A stretch of DNA of 64,000 bases from Streblospio benedicti (GCA_019095985.1 CM032662.1:37566435-37630434), one strand, 5' to 3'; shown: positions 1 to 12,683, counted from the stretch's first letter. Notes: generated by a model not told the origin, from the sequence alone. Numbers and translations are program-made.

Positions 1-138
1 ACGGAGCGTGTATACTACTTGAGACATTGACATTCCATCTTCCAAGCCGTGTAGCCGAAACCACAGCTGACAAATCAGATCGGACAGCACTTAAAAGGCC
101 CGTGTCCCTACACCGCCACCCGAGAAAGTAGATCTGCT

Positions 139-378
139 ACAGCAGAACCTCCTATTAAGACCACCTCTGTATTGAGACGAGACCACCTCTTTAGTAAGAC
201 CAAGGCCTCGAATCTTCAGAAGGAGAAAGCGACTAAACCTCCATACAAAGACCACCTATGTATGAAGACCACCTCTATGATAAGACCATTATTCACAGTC
301 CAAGATTGCCATATATGGACCAAAATGAACCTGTATAAAGAGAACACCTCTCTGATTGAGGGCATTCCCCCATACAAG
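139..378 (+). repeat. MITE family 1, copy 1 (right end unclear)
   Basis: It starts with CAGCAGAACCTCC followed by AAGACCACCTCTG and several further GACCACCTCT and ATAAGACCATT phrases that recur across the window. The internal phrase is expanded here compared with other copies, and the usual right terminus (GAGGTTCCACTG) is not visible, so the copy is truncated or rearranged. Confidence 0.7.
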
Positions 379-2877
379 CCCTAACAAACAGGTTGTGCTG
401 TATGTCTCGGGGCCTGAGGCCATGCGACGACGACCGTGGTGGTGGTGGTGGCCGGTATTGATAGCATTGATTTTTGGTAGGCGAGCCCCAGCTAATTGCG
501 CGAGTAGGTCGAAGTGACGGCAAAGTGACAGCTTCTCACCAATCATGGGCCCCTTGCTAATTCCGCAAACTCAATCACACGCGGCTGTCTCTCTCCAGCC
601 GCAGCCGGCCTCCTCCCGGCCGCACCACCACAGCCCCCAGCTGCCACATTTGGCAGCCGCATTATTAGATTTAAGAGCTCTCCTCCGCGAGAAAGAAGGG
701 TGAGGCGGTGGATGTGAAAGATGTTTTATATATACCACACATTTTTGGTATGAAAGTTTGAAAGTTGCATTTCTCGGCGTTTGTTGAACATGTTGAGAAG
801 TGTGACGTAAAGATGAAATGCCTTGTGTAATGATAATATTGGAAAAGAGAATTTCGTAATAGCTGGATAAGCATAACGTAATAAAAATCTCATATTTCAT
901 TATCAGCTATTAATTATCTGCCAGCTTGCCGCAATGGCAGGGCATTCCCCATGAACCTGTATGGGGGAATCCCTGAACCGAGGGCTGCTGCCGCCGCCAG
1001 ATTTTCTTTATCCCCGACGGCCGAGGTGCCATAAGCCCGTTAGATTAGCATTAGGAGGATTTGCCTTCCCATCGCAGCTTGTTAGCCTTGCCGAGTCCAT
1101 CAAAGCTTTGCATTGGCCGTGCCAAATTCGCCAGTAATGGTGTTTTCATATAGCTCCTAACGGGCGACTTGATCATTTGTCCCCAGCAGGAGCTCCGTCC
1201 CCCAGTGAAGAAAAGAGTACATTGCCGGGGCAATGGTCCTGGATGCAGTATAAATCACTGCTCATACCACGCACTGGAGGGAGCAGCATTTATGTGTGTT
1301 TTCTGAGTTCTTGCCCAATGCAGCACAGCCGTATAGCCGCCGCCACACAATGTTGCGTGCAAAGCTGTTGCCCCAAGGACCGAGGATTGGCCCTGCTTGG
1401 CATGTTCGCCACTTGTACAATAAATGCAATATCTAACTTGGCAAATCACTCCTACAGGGCCAACGTCGTCGTAACAACAACGTGAATAGGTAATCGCAGT
1501 TGTGTGTGGCAGCCATGTTTTTTTTCTTCACTTCTTGTTATTGCCTGTTATGATGAAACAAGCTTGAGTTTGAGAATATAATGTTGTATAAAAATCAAAT
1601 GCCATTATCGCTTTCTTCACTTTCGCAAAACATCGCTGGGAAAATACATTTGATGTTATGATGCAGAAAAGAAGATACGATAGCCGGCCCCTGTAAAGTG
1701 CAACAGCCAGGAATTCAGTGTAGCGGATCCGTATCCTGTGGAGCGTGCCCAGCAGTAAATATCGTCTGCTATCAGTGCGTCGGCCTCCATCTTGGCTGAG
1801 CCTGGATCCAGCCACAGAAAAATGCCCTTCGTCTCACTTTTATACACCGCTGATATTTACCGAATTATGGCGCTAAAATTAGTTGCTTTATGAATATCTG
1901 CCGAGTGGTATGTAGCCGCAAACCAGGCAAATGGCACATTTATTCCCGACGCCGACGCCACCGTTAAAATGTCAAGTATGTTGTTTTGATTCCCACAGCC
2001 CACAGCTTTTGTACAGTTGCAGCAGCATCCTGTACTTGATTAAATCCCGTCTTTTATGAATACTTCTTTTCACCGCTGTTCACACATATTGTCTTCTATC
2101 TGCTGGCCTAGATGTGTAAAGATTTAGTGACGAACGGCGAGGTTTTACAAACTTGACACCTCGGAGACAGAAAATTATGAATGATCGCCTGACTTATTCG
2201 CCGATCAAGCCCAATCAGTTATAGTTTGGCGTAGTCACCTAGTGCAAACCGATTCATAACCCTGCCTCCTCCACACTGCCTCTGCGTTTGACAGCATCAA
2301 AACACGGCATTAATCTTCATTTTATGCACTTTTTTGCATTGGTGCTGTTAGCAGCAGCACTAGCAGAGAAAGTCGACAGTTTGATTAGTAACTGCAATAA
2401 GTTAGCAGCCCATCGTCAGTCAGTGGCAGCAACATCGATCTATAGCGGCAGTCTTGGGGGGTCATATTGTTCAATTTGTCATAAAGCGCTTGCCACCGAT
2501 TAGAGCTGCCTGCCGCTGCTGCGGAGGGGGTTAGTAGTAACTTGGCCCACTGTTACTCACACTGTCAGCCATCTTGACAAATAGCTACATAAACGCTACC
2601 ACCCTAAACTTTTTCCGCTGGCCTCTGGTGTAATTATTGGCATTATAGCGGCGTTATTGGCGTGTATATCTGTCTTGTTCAGCGGCGTGTTGGAGGGTGA
2701 TATGACAGGATAGGTGTTCGGGTGAACGCCGCTTACATTCATCAAACATTTACTGGGCTACAAGCGGCAAACAGACACTGATGAAGTGGTGAACAATGGC
2801 GAGAGGAGGTTAAAAGATTATTTACATGCAATTTGTTGATAGTTCGTACTCGCGGGCCGCGGCTGCAGTTTATATGT

Positions 2878-2886
2878 TGATTTATG
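2878..2886 (+). promoter_or_regulatory. Pbx-Hox-like site TGATTTATG
   Basis: The 9-mer TGATTTATG matches the Pbx half-site (TGAT) joined to a Hox half-site (TTAT). It recurs at 4188 (reverse), 15365, 19153 and 36746 (reverse) within Meis introns. Function is inferred from the motif alone. Confidence 0.3.
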
Positions 2887-4337
2887 GCTACTACAGTGGT
2901 GATGAGTAATGCCTATTGAAAGAGCAACGCACCGATCATCATAGCCGTAGGTGGCAGCAGCGTACAATGATCGTGAAAATCATCGTTTTTAGGCAACAGT
3001 TACAAGTAGCATCAACTGTGACAGATCATCTCGGCATTGGGAGTAGGGCTTCTCAGGGTGGCTGCAGGTTAACACGACTTGGCGGCTGGACCGGCGGCGT
3101 GACAGCTTTACAGGGTGGGGGCTGGCGGCCTGTCACTGTCTGATGTATGGGTACTGACTTCTGCAGTACTCTAGCAGCAGAAGCACCATCTATAGTGGGT
3201 CAACAAGATGATGTATCATGGCAGATATGGGGCAGCGGTGGGGGTGCGATGAGATGAAACATGCCAGATGAGGACGTGGTTGGTGTCAAGTGATGGCACA
3301 AGTGCTTGAACACAACAAATCATGATGTAACGTCTCTATTGAATTGAATTCCTGGAAAGACAGATCTTTTCTTTTTTTCTTTTTAACCTGCAGGTAGTTG
3401 TTTGTGGTGCTGTTTTTCTCTCCTTTGTTGTATATAAAGGGAAGAGACATTAAAGAAGGCAGAGTAATGCAGTTTTGCAGTTCGGATTATACAATACATC
3501 AAAGAATCTTTGCCATTAGGTTACCTACGTGTCATATTTCTTTTGTGGCCATAATTCATGCAGGATAAAAAGTTTGAAATTCATCCAAACATAGATGCGC
3601 CAGCGAGATAGCATTGTGCTATTCAAATTTATTGGTTTTAACTTTGTGAAAATTTCAGGCAAGATTTATTTACGATATTGTGTATATGCAGAAGTAGTGA
3701 TATTCTATACCTCACTTTGTAGATAAAAATGTCAAAGACTTGATGGATCATGTGTTTTTGTGCAAATGGCAGCTTGCAAACTTTGTTTTATAATAACCAT
3801 TTCAATACTAGGTAGAAATGTGTGAATTAAAGAATAATTCTTATTGTTTAAGAGAAAAACTTATCTTTCCATTTACTTTTAAGCGTAAAATCATTTATGA
3901 ATGTAATTCATACTGTACATGTTAAAAAGTTTTTTAACTAGCCTTTTATTATGATTATGATAAAACAACTAATACCGTTACTATATTAAACTTTGAAATT
4001 CATATTTTTAGCTCAATTTTGTACTTTGAAATAACGTAATGCATGCTTACTTTCATAATATGATGATCTTTGCCGATGACATTATAAATTATATACCTTT
4101 CTTAGACGCCAAAAAGTCGCCTTCGTATATATGTCTTAGGGTCATACATGGTTCTCATACGACAAAAAAACTAAAAAAAAACGCAAGCATAAATCAGTAA
4201 TGAGATCTATGCCTTGCTAAACTTTCATTAGCAAAATGATATAAAAGTCAATTTTTCAAATGAAAAGTATGAGAACAATGTATTTTTGCATGGTGCGACG
4301 ATGGCATGTTGTTTCTACGTGCGTTTCTGTCTTGCAG

Positions 4338-4414
4338 CATCCCTACCCCTCAGAGGAGCAGAAAAAGGAGCTGGCGGAACAGACCGGCCTCACGTTATCA
4401 CAGGTCAATAACTG
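4338..4414 (+). CDS. Meis: Meis homeodomain exon, alternative version A
   Basis: This 77-bp exon is bounded by CTTGCAG and GTGAGT. It encodes 26 residues beginning [15 protein letters not shown] and ending QVNNW, with the Trp codon split TG|G across the intron. This is the Meis/homothorax homeodomain from the three-residue TALE loop (PYP) through helix 2 into helix 3, up to Trp48. The phase and length match the equivalent exon of vertebrate MEIS genes as I recall them. Against the vertebrate consensus it differs at five positions (Q33E, Q36E, D37Q, I42L, L43S in homeodomain numbering). A second complete version (exon B) lies 431 bp downstream. A joins in frame to the shared exon at 29679. If A and B are both included, the frame shifts and reaches a TGA inside exon B, so the pair should be mutually exclusive. 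Confidence 0.95.
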
Positions 4415-4845
4415 GTGAGTACCCGCCGGTGCTGCTCCTGTCACCACGGCAACCAGGGCACCTGCCACTTGTGCCGGTGGCGCCACCGCCGCATGTGTTT
4501 CTGTCTCGGTGGCACCGTGAACCAGAGAAAGAGACTCGGTCACCCATAGCACGAAGCTCGATGACCACCGTCGTGGTTGTTGTTGAATGAAGTCAAAAAT
4601 TTTAAATTTGAAAAGAAAATGGCTGAATCAAATTGTTTTCCGATCGTGTATGCTACTAATGCATCATGAAAACCGCATCAGTGTGTCTATGTTGACCGGC
4701 TCTCTATCTCTTCTCAGTCACAACATCGTCGTCATCGCAGCAACAACAGCAGCAGCAGAGAGCATCATCACTTCCTACCCCCGGGCTGCAGTGGCCAGTG
4801 GCTGTTAGTCCCGTAGTCTCTACACCCACTCCCTGTTACTTTCAG
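4415..4845 (+). other. Meis: Short intron separating Meis exons A and B
   Basis: This 431-bp intron starts GTGAGT and ends TTTCAG. Just inside the exon A donor is a GC-rich stretch with a perfect 14-bp palindrome (CGGTGGCGCCACCG, 4475-4488) and neighbouring GGTG/CACC blocks able to pair. A CAGCAACAACAGCAGCAGCAG run lies at about 4738-4759. Introns between mutually exclusive exons often carry such structures or splicing-repressor sites, but that role is inference here. Confidence 0.8.
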
Positions 4846-4922
4846 CATCCCTACCCCTCCGAGGAGGAAAAGAAAAAGCTGGCCACGGAGTCGGGCCTGA
4901 CCAACCTGCAGGTTAACAATTG
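4846..4922 (+). CDS. Meis: Meis homeodomain exon, alternative version B
   Basis: This is also exactly 77 bp, bounded by CTTTCAG and GTGAGT, in the same phases as exon A. It encodes [16 protein letters not shown] then [10 protein letters not shown] (26 residues). It is identical to A at 19 of 26 residues and, by hand count, 53 of 77 bases, so the duplication is old and both copies have been kept under coding constraint: no stops, no indels, good splice sites. Differences fall at homeodomain positions 30, 33, 36, 37, 38, 42 and 43, in helix 2 and the start of helix 3. The DNA-contacting Asn47 and Trp48 are shared. B keeps the vertebrate-like Leu43, whereas A keeps Gln30 and Thr38, so neither is simply the ancestral version. 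Confidence 0.95.
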
Positions 4923-7900
4923 GTGAGTGCACTACGATCTGGCTGCTGCTGTCTACTGTGTTGTCACTTCCTGCTTCCTGTCTCCTCTGATGACTGCCGC
5001 CATTTTGAACAGGAACCGTGTATCGTTTTGTTTTAACCATGTACCCTTCATTGATGAGCGAATTGGCTTGAAATATTTGTCATATTTACAAGAGACTGTA
5101 TCATTTTGTGTGGACAGGAAAAAGCTTGTATCATGTGTGCACATTTTTGTTGAAGTATTTCCCATGTCATAGTTGAGCACATCAGCTTGAAAAGTTGGTG
5201 ATATATTTACAAGGGGCTTTTTTTTCTTAGTTGATTGATAATGGTCATAATATTTTTTCTTTTGGTTGATCTTCATGGTGGTAAATTTGATTTCAGTTCG
5301 GTTTTATTTTACACACTGAATCTGGTACTTAAATTGTGTAAATTTCAGTCAAGTATCAAATTTTATGATGCATATGTATAGAGTGTCATAAGGAACACTA
5401 GAGCTGCATGATAAAATTTCTCTACAGTTTTAATAACATGGCACTCTGTATTTTATTGCAAATACCCTTGAATTGTTTGCAAATACTGATGACGCTACCT
5501 CCCAAAGCACTTGTGTTTATGTATATTTGTGCTCTCATGACTTGCTTTATCATTCCTGACAGGACTTTATACTTTTATTATAGCTCCTCTAGTTTTTACT
5601 ATTTGGGAAGTAGCTATGTATATTTTGTTTCCCAAATATTTATTCATGCTCTTGTATTATGCACAGCAAAACATTTCCATAACCATGTCCCCATTTTATA
5701 AATTCTTTTGAAACGGTTCCATCGTATTGAGAATAACCCTATCTCCTCGTAATTCATTATATACACATAATTGAATCTGTATCAATGCCGTGGGCACCAA
5801 GATAATAGGCAAAGACATTAACATGCTTTTTTTCTCCAGCAACAGTGGCAATGATATAAATTATAGAAAAAAGTTTCAGCAGCCTATACAAAGAGATAAC
5901 GTTGATAAAAGGATTCAGTTTTAGACAGACCTCTTATCTTGATTACAGAAATGGATTTTGCTTGATCGTAAATCAGCCAGGCCTATATAATTACATACTT
6001 GAGACTCCTCAAAGTTGTGATGTAAATCAGAAGCTGAAGTATATTATGTGACATTGCCGTGGAGGAGTCATGTAACATCTGCAAATAATAACCAAATGCT
6101 GCAGAAAAAATAGCTAGGATATCTTAACATTTGCTACTTCTGCGGTAGACCCCATTACGCATAGCTTAGGCTAAGTATAGAACGCTATGTAATGATTTCA
6201 ATTATTTCTGAAAGAATTTAGTGGTGAGGTATTCAGTAGTGGATGATGATGATAAATTTAGCTCGGTTTGGACTTTGTCATTTTAGATTTACAATTGCAA
6301 GCAGCATAATCATGATTTTTATGTGTATAGATTTAGTTGAAGAGGGGTAGGTGTCAAGGACAGGCCTATGACTGATAGGATATGATGTTCGTTTATTGGC
6401 GAAATATGCAATTGCTTTTGTCAAGATTCTTGAAACTGTTTGCAGAGAGTCTCGAATGTTTGATCACCAACTTAGTCAACTAAAATGTTGCCTGGCATAT
6501 CAAAAGGCTGTTCGCAATAGTGGACATTTCCCAACCTTCTCCCATTTTATTGTAGATGATAACGATGTTATAAACCCAAATATTCACATGTTATTAAACT
6601 GTCAATCTATTTGAAATATTCCATTTTAATGAGACTAATAGGATCGAAAATGTAAGAAAAAAGGGGTTAACAATCTCACAAGTCCATTCTGTGTAGCAGC
6701 ACCTGTGTATTTCAACCTTGTAGATTCAATTGTGATTTATTACAGGCGAATATATGCCACAAATCAGCTTAAGAGACTCACTCTGTGGCTAATAGCACCA
6801 CCTTGAATAATGAATGCGCCAGATTCAGGGGTTCTGTGCTGCTGGGCTGGCAGCATTCATACAAATCCTTGACATAATTAGTCGTGCATCCGTACTAGTT
6901 CTAGAGGCTGCCTTTACGTGTCCTCATGGCAGGGGAAAAAGGCAGAAGCCAAAAAGAGCAGTATTCAGGGGACGCGCAGCAGATCGCATGATAATTACGA
7001 CCGCCCGAGCCTGACCTGTCAGAATTTATCATGACAGCCTGATCCGGGATTATTATAGCAGGTCCCTAATTGGCGATGCAAGACAGTCGTCGCAGCAGCT
7101 AAATGTCATTAGTACGGGAGATGCTATATTTTGCTGCAGCACAGATCATAATGAGACGACTGTCAGTTAGCGATGAGACGGGCACTTAAGGTTGGTAGTG
7201 TGTTTGGTAGGAGAGATACCCAGCCTGGCGAGGACCCCGACACATGTGATGGAATACAAAGCGACTGCTGTACTGTCATATATCACGCCGCAGGGGGCGC
7301 GCGAGAGACGTCGTTACTTAACCCTCGAGGATCGCGTCTCAAGGAAAAGCTAACTGTTTAAGAGGTGGCCGGGGAAAACTTCCCTTCTGCTTCACGTGAA
7401 AAACACAAACGCCCGACTGAGGTGTCTACTATCTTGTTATTTTTTAGCACCTAAAATCGAGATCTCTTTCAAGTCAATGTCAGGAATTTGATTGGAAGTA
7501 GCGTAATTACAAGTAATTCACAGTAGCACATGCGCTGAATGCACCGACAAAGGTGTCAAGGTGGAGTCTTCACGCAGGCTCTTTAATTGCTATTTTCGCA
7601 TTACTATTGCCAAAGTTTTCTGGTTTATCTCCATGTTTAAAAACAGATTACATTTTGTGCTGCTACATGATATCAAATGTTCCTTGTTTGTAGACTTTAG
7701 AAAAAAAGTCATAGTTTGCAAAAGAATTTGCATTTATTATGCGTGTAATTTATCTCATTTAGTGCAACTTTGAAAGCTCTCGTCTGTTACAATTTCCACA
7801 TTTTATGTGTGACTTAAAAGTTGAACCTAAAGCGTGACTATAAATTTGCAATTTCATTTTTAAAAGTGCAAAATTGCAAAACTGTCACAGCAATCAACAA

Positions 7901-8321
7901 CAGTTATTTGAAAGACTGAGTAATCCCCAAACGGACACTTTTTCATCACCAGGGTATGGGTACTATTAATTCACAGCCGACCCTTGTAATCAAATGCCCA
8001 TTACACAAACATTAAATGCTTAATGCTTAATTTTCATCTCCCACAATCCTATTTAGCTGAAAGGGAATTGAAAAGCTGTATTTGTCAGCATTCTCTGCTA
8101 GTTGTATTCCCATCTGCAAAGCCCCTTTGAATCGTGACAGTTAGTCTGACATATTTCGTCTTGTTGTTGAAGTTTGTGTAGTAAAGATCAGTATTAGATT
8201 TATTATTGTTGGGTGCATAAGTAGCTCCTCTTTAGCCCAAATCGGGGACGGTAGCAGATTAAGCAGTGATTGCCTTTACAAAGCGAGGGCTAATAATGCC
8301 TTATTGTGGAAACTCTGTGAT

Positions 8322-8347
8322 ATCTAGCTGATCTAGGCCAGCTAGAT
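8322..8347. repeat. Short perfect inverted repeat
   Basis: ATCTAGCTG and its reverse complement CAGCTAGAT are separated by 8 bases. It may be chance or a small hairpin in the Meis intron transcript. Confidence 0.4.
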
Positions 8348-9711
8348 TCACATAGCATGGACCATTAGCCTATCGATGTGGTGCATAAAGCTTAATCAGA
8401 AAGGTGGACACAATCTGAGAATAGCACACTCCTTATCTGCCGCACCTGTCACAAAATAGTAGCTCCCAGATTATCGTGAAATTCACTAATTTGATTCAGG
8501 ATTCCAAGAGAAGTTCATTTTAACCGTCTTTCTCTATACATTTGAATCCTATTGATATGTGAATGAGGAATGCTGCATGTTTGATTGTTTGACATAAATT
8601 ACTTATTGTGGAATCGACTTGTTCTTTTTCCATTATAGTTGTTAACACTTTGTTTCACTTTGGTGGTGAATGAAGTGCACAATTGGCTGCTTTCACTACT
8701 TCCGTTCTCTTCCCATACACTGCCGCCTGCCATTTTAATTAACAATTAATTAGCTACCATTAGCAGGAGATAATCATAGAAAAGTAGAAACAGCTGTGCT
8801 TTTTTCCACAGACCGTTACATGCACAACTACTTTCTTTAGAGAAGATGATTATGCAGCTTTTAGTTGATTGTGACCGGCAACAGTTGCATGATAATGAGA
8901 AACGCAGATTAATCTATTTGAAATTTGGCATCCACCTTTCCTGCAGCTTTGAGTCATTACCTAAGTCACCTGTGTCAACGTCGCTCAAAATCACTAAATT
9001 CCTGCCCTTATGGCTTCACATGCATCATGTGAAGTGGGTGGTGAACTTTTGCGAGACTTTTTGCTTCTCGCGCCGAGCCTGGTCTCAGCCATCCATGGCT
9101 TCTATGTACCGTCCCCTCGAAACTGTCGGCCATAAGTGTCCTTGCTTGACAAATTGGCCCTGCACAAATTTGGCTGTGTTTGCCGGGGAAGCTGGCATTA
9201 TTTAGGCACAATGTGTCCGCCAACATCGGCGTATGAGCCATATTCATAGGTGTTTTATTCGAGCGTCGTAGCCAGCCTATTTCTATGGAAATGTGCAGAA
9301 AAGTCTGATTGGGCCGAAAATAAAAACCATTGTGGCAGCCGCGCGGATGATTTATCTGGGGTGAGCCAGTCACAGCAGCAGCCTGCCTTCGCTGCGACCC
9401 CACTCTCACGTTGTCATGGCAACAAGAATTCATATGCAGATCCAGAAGCGAATTGGAGAGGAAAATATTGGCAAATTGAAGTAGTTTTTTTGCCCCGGCT
9501 GCCGGCTGGCCACTGCTGGGTGCAGTTGTAGGGGGGTATCAGTATGCAGGGTGGGCAGAGGGGTTGCCAGGGGAGACGGGTGTCAATGGTTACACTCACA
9601 AGCATCCATCACTTCCTGCTGGGTCTGTGACTGGAATACGGCTACCTCCTCAGACCAGAGGCCGCAGGGTGAAAGGTGAATTATGCTCGGTATATGTTTG
9701 CTGAGAAAATA

Positions 9712-9925
9712 TTTGTACACAGACTTTTTCCATGGTGACTGTGTGTATTTCATTAATTTAATTTAGCTGTTAGTTAGTCATGAGAATCTCAGCCACGATA
9801 CATGATCATCCAGCAGCTTTACCATTAAATCCATTGGTGATAATGATCTATTTTCGGAATGTTTTATTTGTACACAGCCTTTTTCATGGCATCTGTGTGT
9901 ATTTTACTAATTTAGTTTAGTTGGT
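9712..9925. repeat. Local imperfect duplication, spacing ~155 bp
   Basis: A block beginning TTTGTACACAG, with CTTTTTCCATGG, CTGTGTGTATTT and ATTTAGTTTAG-like segments, occurs at about 9712-9769 and again at 9867-9924 with scattered substitutions. The DNA between the two blocks is not obviously duplicated. Confidence 0.75.
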
Positions 9926-10346
9926 CTCCTCTTTTTGCAATGTTTTCACTTTTACATCCCTGTTTCGCAGTGTTCAGCTCATTGCCCATTCTGCAAGAGA
10001 GAGGGAGAAAAAATCAGGCAGTTGGCATCATAAACCAACGAGACCAGATTTTCCAAATTACTTATGTGCTTTTCCGGCCGATTTTTGTGCTTTATGGCTG
10101 TGTTTAAAGGACAAACTGTGATATTTTGCGGATGCAGAGCAGCTGTAGCTTCTGAAACACGCTTCTTGAAAAGATCAAGCAATTTCGGGAACAGCTTCCT
10201 TTTTGTACAAGATCAAAGAGTTATCTAAAAGATAGCTGGATGAATCCAAGTGAAACTTATTTTTTTATGAAGAGATAAGATGATTGCTATTTTATCTTTA
10301 AAACCGAGACTGAATCTGGTATAGAAAAAATCAAATGTTATATCCC

Positions 10347-10552
10347 AACATTCCAAAACTGAGAGTTTGTGCCTTTTCTATCATGGTTAAATATTAAGAA
10401 AAATGCAAGAGTTATGTCATCCCTCTAACAGCGGTACATTCTCATCACATCAGATTCTGTTCATTTAGATGGCTCATTGGATTATAGGAATTGAGTAAAA
10501 TCTGAACATTCTAAAACTGAAAGTTTGTGCGTGCATTGTCATGGTTAAATAT
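10347..10552. repeat. Local imperfect duplication, spacing 158 bp
   Basis: AACATTCCAAAACTGAGAG...CATGGTTAAATAT at 10347-10394 recurs at 10505-10552 with about eight changes in 48 bases. It is unrelated in sequence to the duplication at 9.7 kb but has nearly the same spacing. Confidence 0.75.
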
Positions 10553-11505
10553 CATTGGACTTTGTTTTCGCTCTCAAAAGCACCTCGGATACTGGTGCAA
10601 GGGAGTGGTTTTTAACTGGTGTCTTGCCCGGTGCTCGTACCAGCTTCATCATGCGAACGGCAGATTACCCCCTGCCACCACTGACCCCCATACATTCATA
10701 ATAACCTCACTTAATTGCCTCTGAATTTTTCATCATCCCTTTTGCCAGGGGTCAGAGATTTGCTGCTGGCCAAATTCTCTCAACTAGTTCATCGTACAAT
10801 TTTCATCCTCAGTCCCCTTCTTGTATACCTAGTCTTGTCTAAATAACATTATTTCATCAAATTATAAGAAAGATTATGAACAACCAAATAGGCTTGTTAA
10901 AAGAATAACAACACTTGTTAATGCCTTCATAATACATACAGGTTCTAATTTCAATTATGCCTTATTTTGTCAAGCAATGACACTTATCCTTGATTAGCAC
11001 GAGTGCAGCAGTAAAAACCACACTATATTAATTCATATCTGCTCAAACCCGAGTAGAAAGACGCTGCGTTTTTTCCCTACTGCCTCTGCGTTAAGCAGAA
11101 GAAGTAGGTGGTGATTGCGTATTCCATGCGTCAACCCGCGCAGTCCATTTCCAGCCTAGCCAGACTCTCATTTCCAAAATGACTGCCTTCCAAACAATTT
11201 CCTCGTAATTACATTACTTAACCCGGCCCCGGCTCCCCACCCTGCATAACAATCAGAGGCTCGTTTCCGACTGCCTCAGCCGTATTCTTATGTCTTCAGA
11301 AAAGACGTCTGCCATGTTCAACTGCCGAGCAAAAGACAGCTAAAATTTACGCTGCTGTCACTGGCTGATGTGTGCGGATAGATTGGACGGGTTGAGTATA
11401 AGGACCCCGGTTATTATTAGCATCATATTGTTATTATTTTCCCAAAAAGATTATAGTCTCAAAGCTAATGACGAACTTTTATAATCACATACCTCAGTAA
11501 TCTTA

Positions 11506-11515
11506 CTGTCAATCA
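11506..11515 (-). promoter_or_regulatory. Pbx-Meis composite site TGATTGACAG
   Basis: The + strand reads CTGTCAATCA, the exact reverse complement of the canonical Pbx-Meis/Prep composite element TGATTGACAG. It lies inside the large intron of the Meis gene itself, so autoregulation is plausible but unproven. Confidence 0.45.
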
Positions 11516-11935
11516 TGTATGTGTAATTTTACTCTGCATCTTTCCAACAACAGCAGTAACAAATGAAAGCACCAGCTGTTTCAGCCAATGAAAATGTGAT
11601 TTACAGCTGTGCATGGCAGTTTTGAGCCAATCAGATTGTGATTTACAGTGTGTGTTTTGAGGCCTGCCCATGATGGTGATAGCAGGTCCGCGTGATGATG
11701 ACCAGGCCATAAACTCATCATGCTTATTGGCGGCCACCCTGCCCAAGGTGTGAATTTTATGGCCCCAAATGGCAGAATAATATGTATATCTAGCCATAAA
11801 ACTGTTAGAGGCGCCCCCTTCCATTATTCTGCCAAACCGCATTTATGACCAGACATTTGCTTGCAATTAATCAGTTTATGATCTGTATCTGCTGTTAGGA
11901 GAATAATGCAGCGTTTTTTTTACTCGCTCATGTGT

Positions 11936-12094
11936 TACAGTAGAATCTCTAATTAGGACCACCTCTATAGTAAGACCATATTTCGAGGTCCAAGTTTTCA
12001 ATACAAAGAGCTTTAAACCTCCATAAATAGACCTATCTATTAAAACCATGTGAGCCCAGTGCCCCAGATAGTCTTGATGAATAAGTTCTACTGT
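11936..12094 (+). repeat. MITE family 1, copy 2
   Basis: It begins TACAGTAGAATCTC...GGACCACCTCTATAG, has the internal GAGGTCCAA and AAACCTCCATAAATAG phrases, and ends AAGTTCTACTGT. Both termini are visible and inverted with respect to each other, giving a non-coding element of about 160 bp. Confidence 0.85.
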
Positions 12095-12683
12095 CGTTGT
12101 TACATAAAGACCCCTGCGACCTGAAACAAGTGAAACTGACCGATGTCCATTTCGCAAACATTAAACAATAAAACAACTGCTGTCAAATCTAAGGTAAAGC
12201 AGATCATCGTCGTCATGTGCCCCAAATTGTTATATGCTTTGACGTATTGAACACTAAAATTGTCGGCAGCAGGCATTCCAAGCATGAAATATTGTTATCA
12301 ATGAAATATTCGGCCGCCTGAATGAAATATTCTGCAGTTTCTATTACTGTGATGACAAGCGGCTTGTTAAGACGTGTGATTTGTGATTTTTCACCAGCAC
12401 CATTAGTTAGGCAAGACGTGTCCAGCCGCGGAACCCTTCATAGCTGCCATTTTGGATCATCCCCCTTGGCAGCCATGTTGATGTATTGGCTAGTGATAGC
12501 TGGTTTCAAGAACGTGATATATTCTCTTCCTGTTTTAGCTCGATGTGTTCATTTTCTGTCCAGTTTGACTTGCAATTGATATTTAGTATTGAAGAGTTGA
12601 AACATTTATACTTTGTACTTAGAAAATATTTCTATTTTTTGTTTGTGTGACATGGTGACATGGCCGTATGGTAAATAATTATT

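Larger units (their letters stand above)
1..4337 (+). other. Meis: Meis intron upstream of exon A (5' end outside window)
   Basis: This non-coding stretch precedes the first visible homeodomain exon and must be the 3' part of an intron, because exon A begins inside the homeodomain and the preceding helix-1 exon is not found here. It contains one MITE-like repeat near its left end, GC-balanced patches around 0.9-3.2 kb, and an AT-rich last kilobase. A polypyrimidine-like tract ending in CTTGCAG precedes exon A. No open reading frame with recognisable homology was seen on either strand. Confidence 0.8.

Noticed and set aside
1-4337. Search for the preceding Meis exon (helix 1, ...AWLFQHLT)
   Set aside because: No sequence encoding it was seen, so it must lie upstream of this window.
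9008-9433. A 141-codon open frame on the - strand
   Set aside because: It is the longest shadow frame in the intron, but the residues show no domain, no splice context and no family I recognise; it lies in a GC-balanced block where long frames occur by chance.
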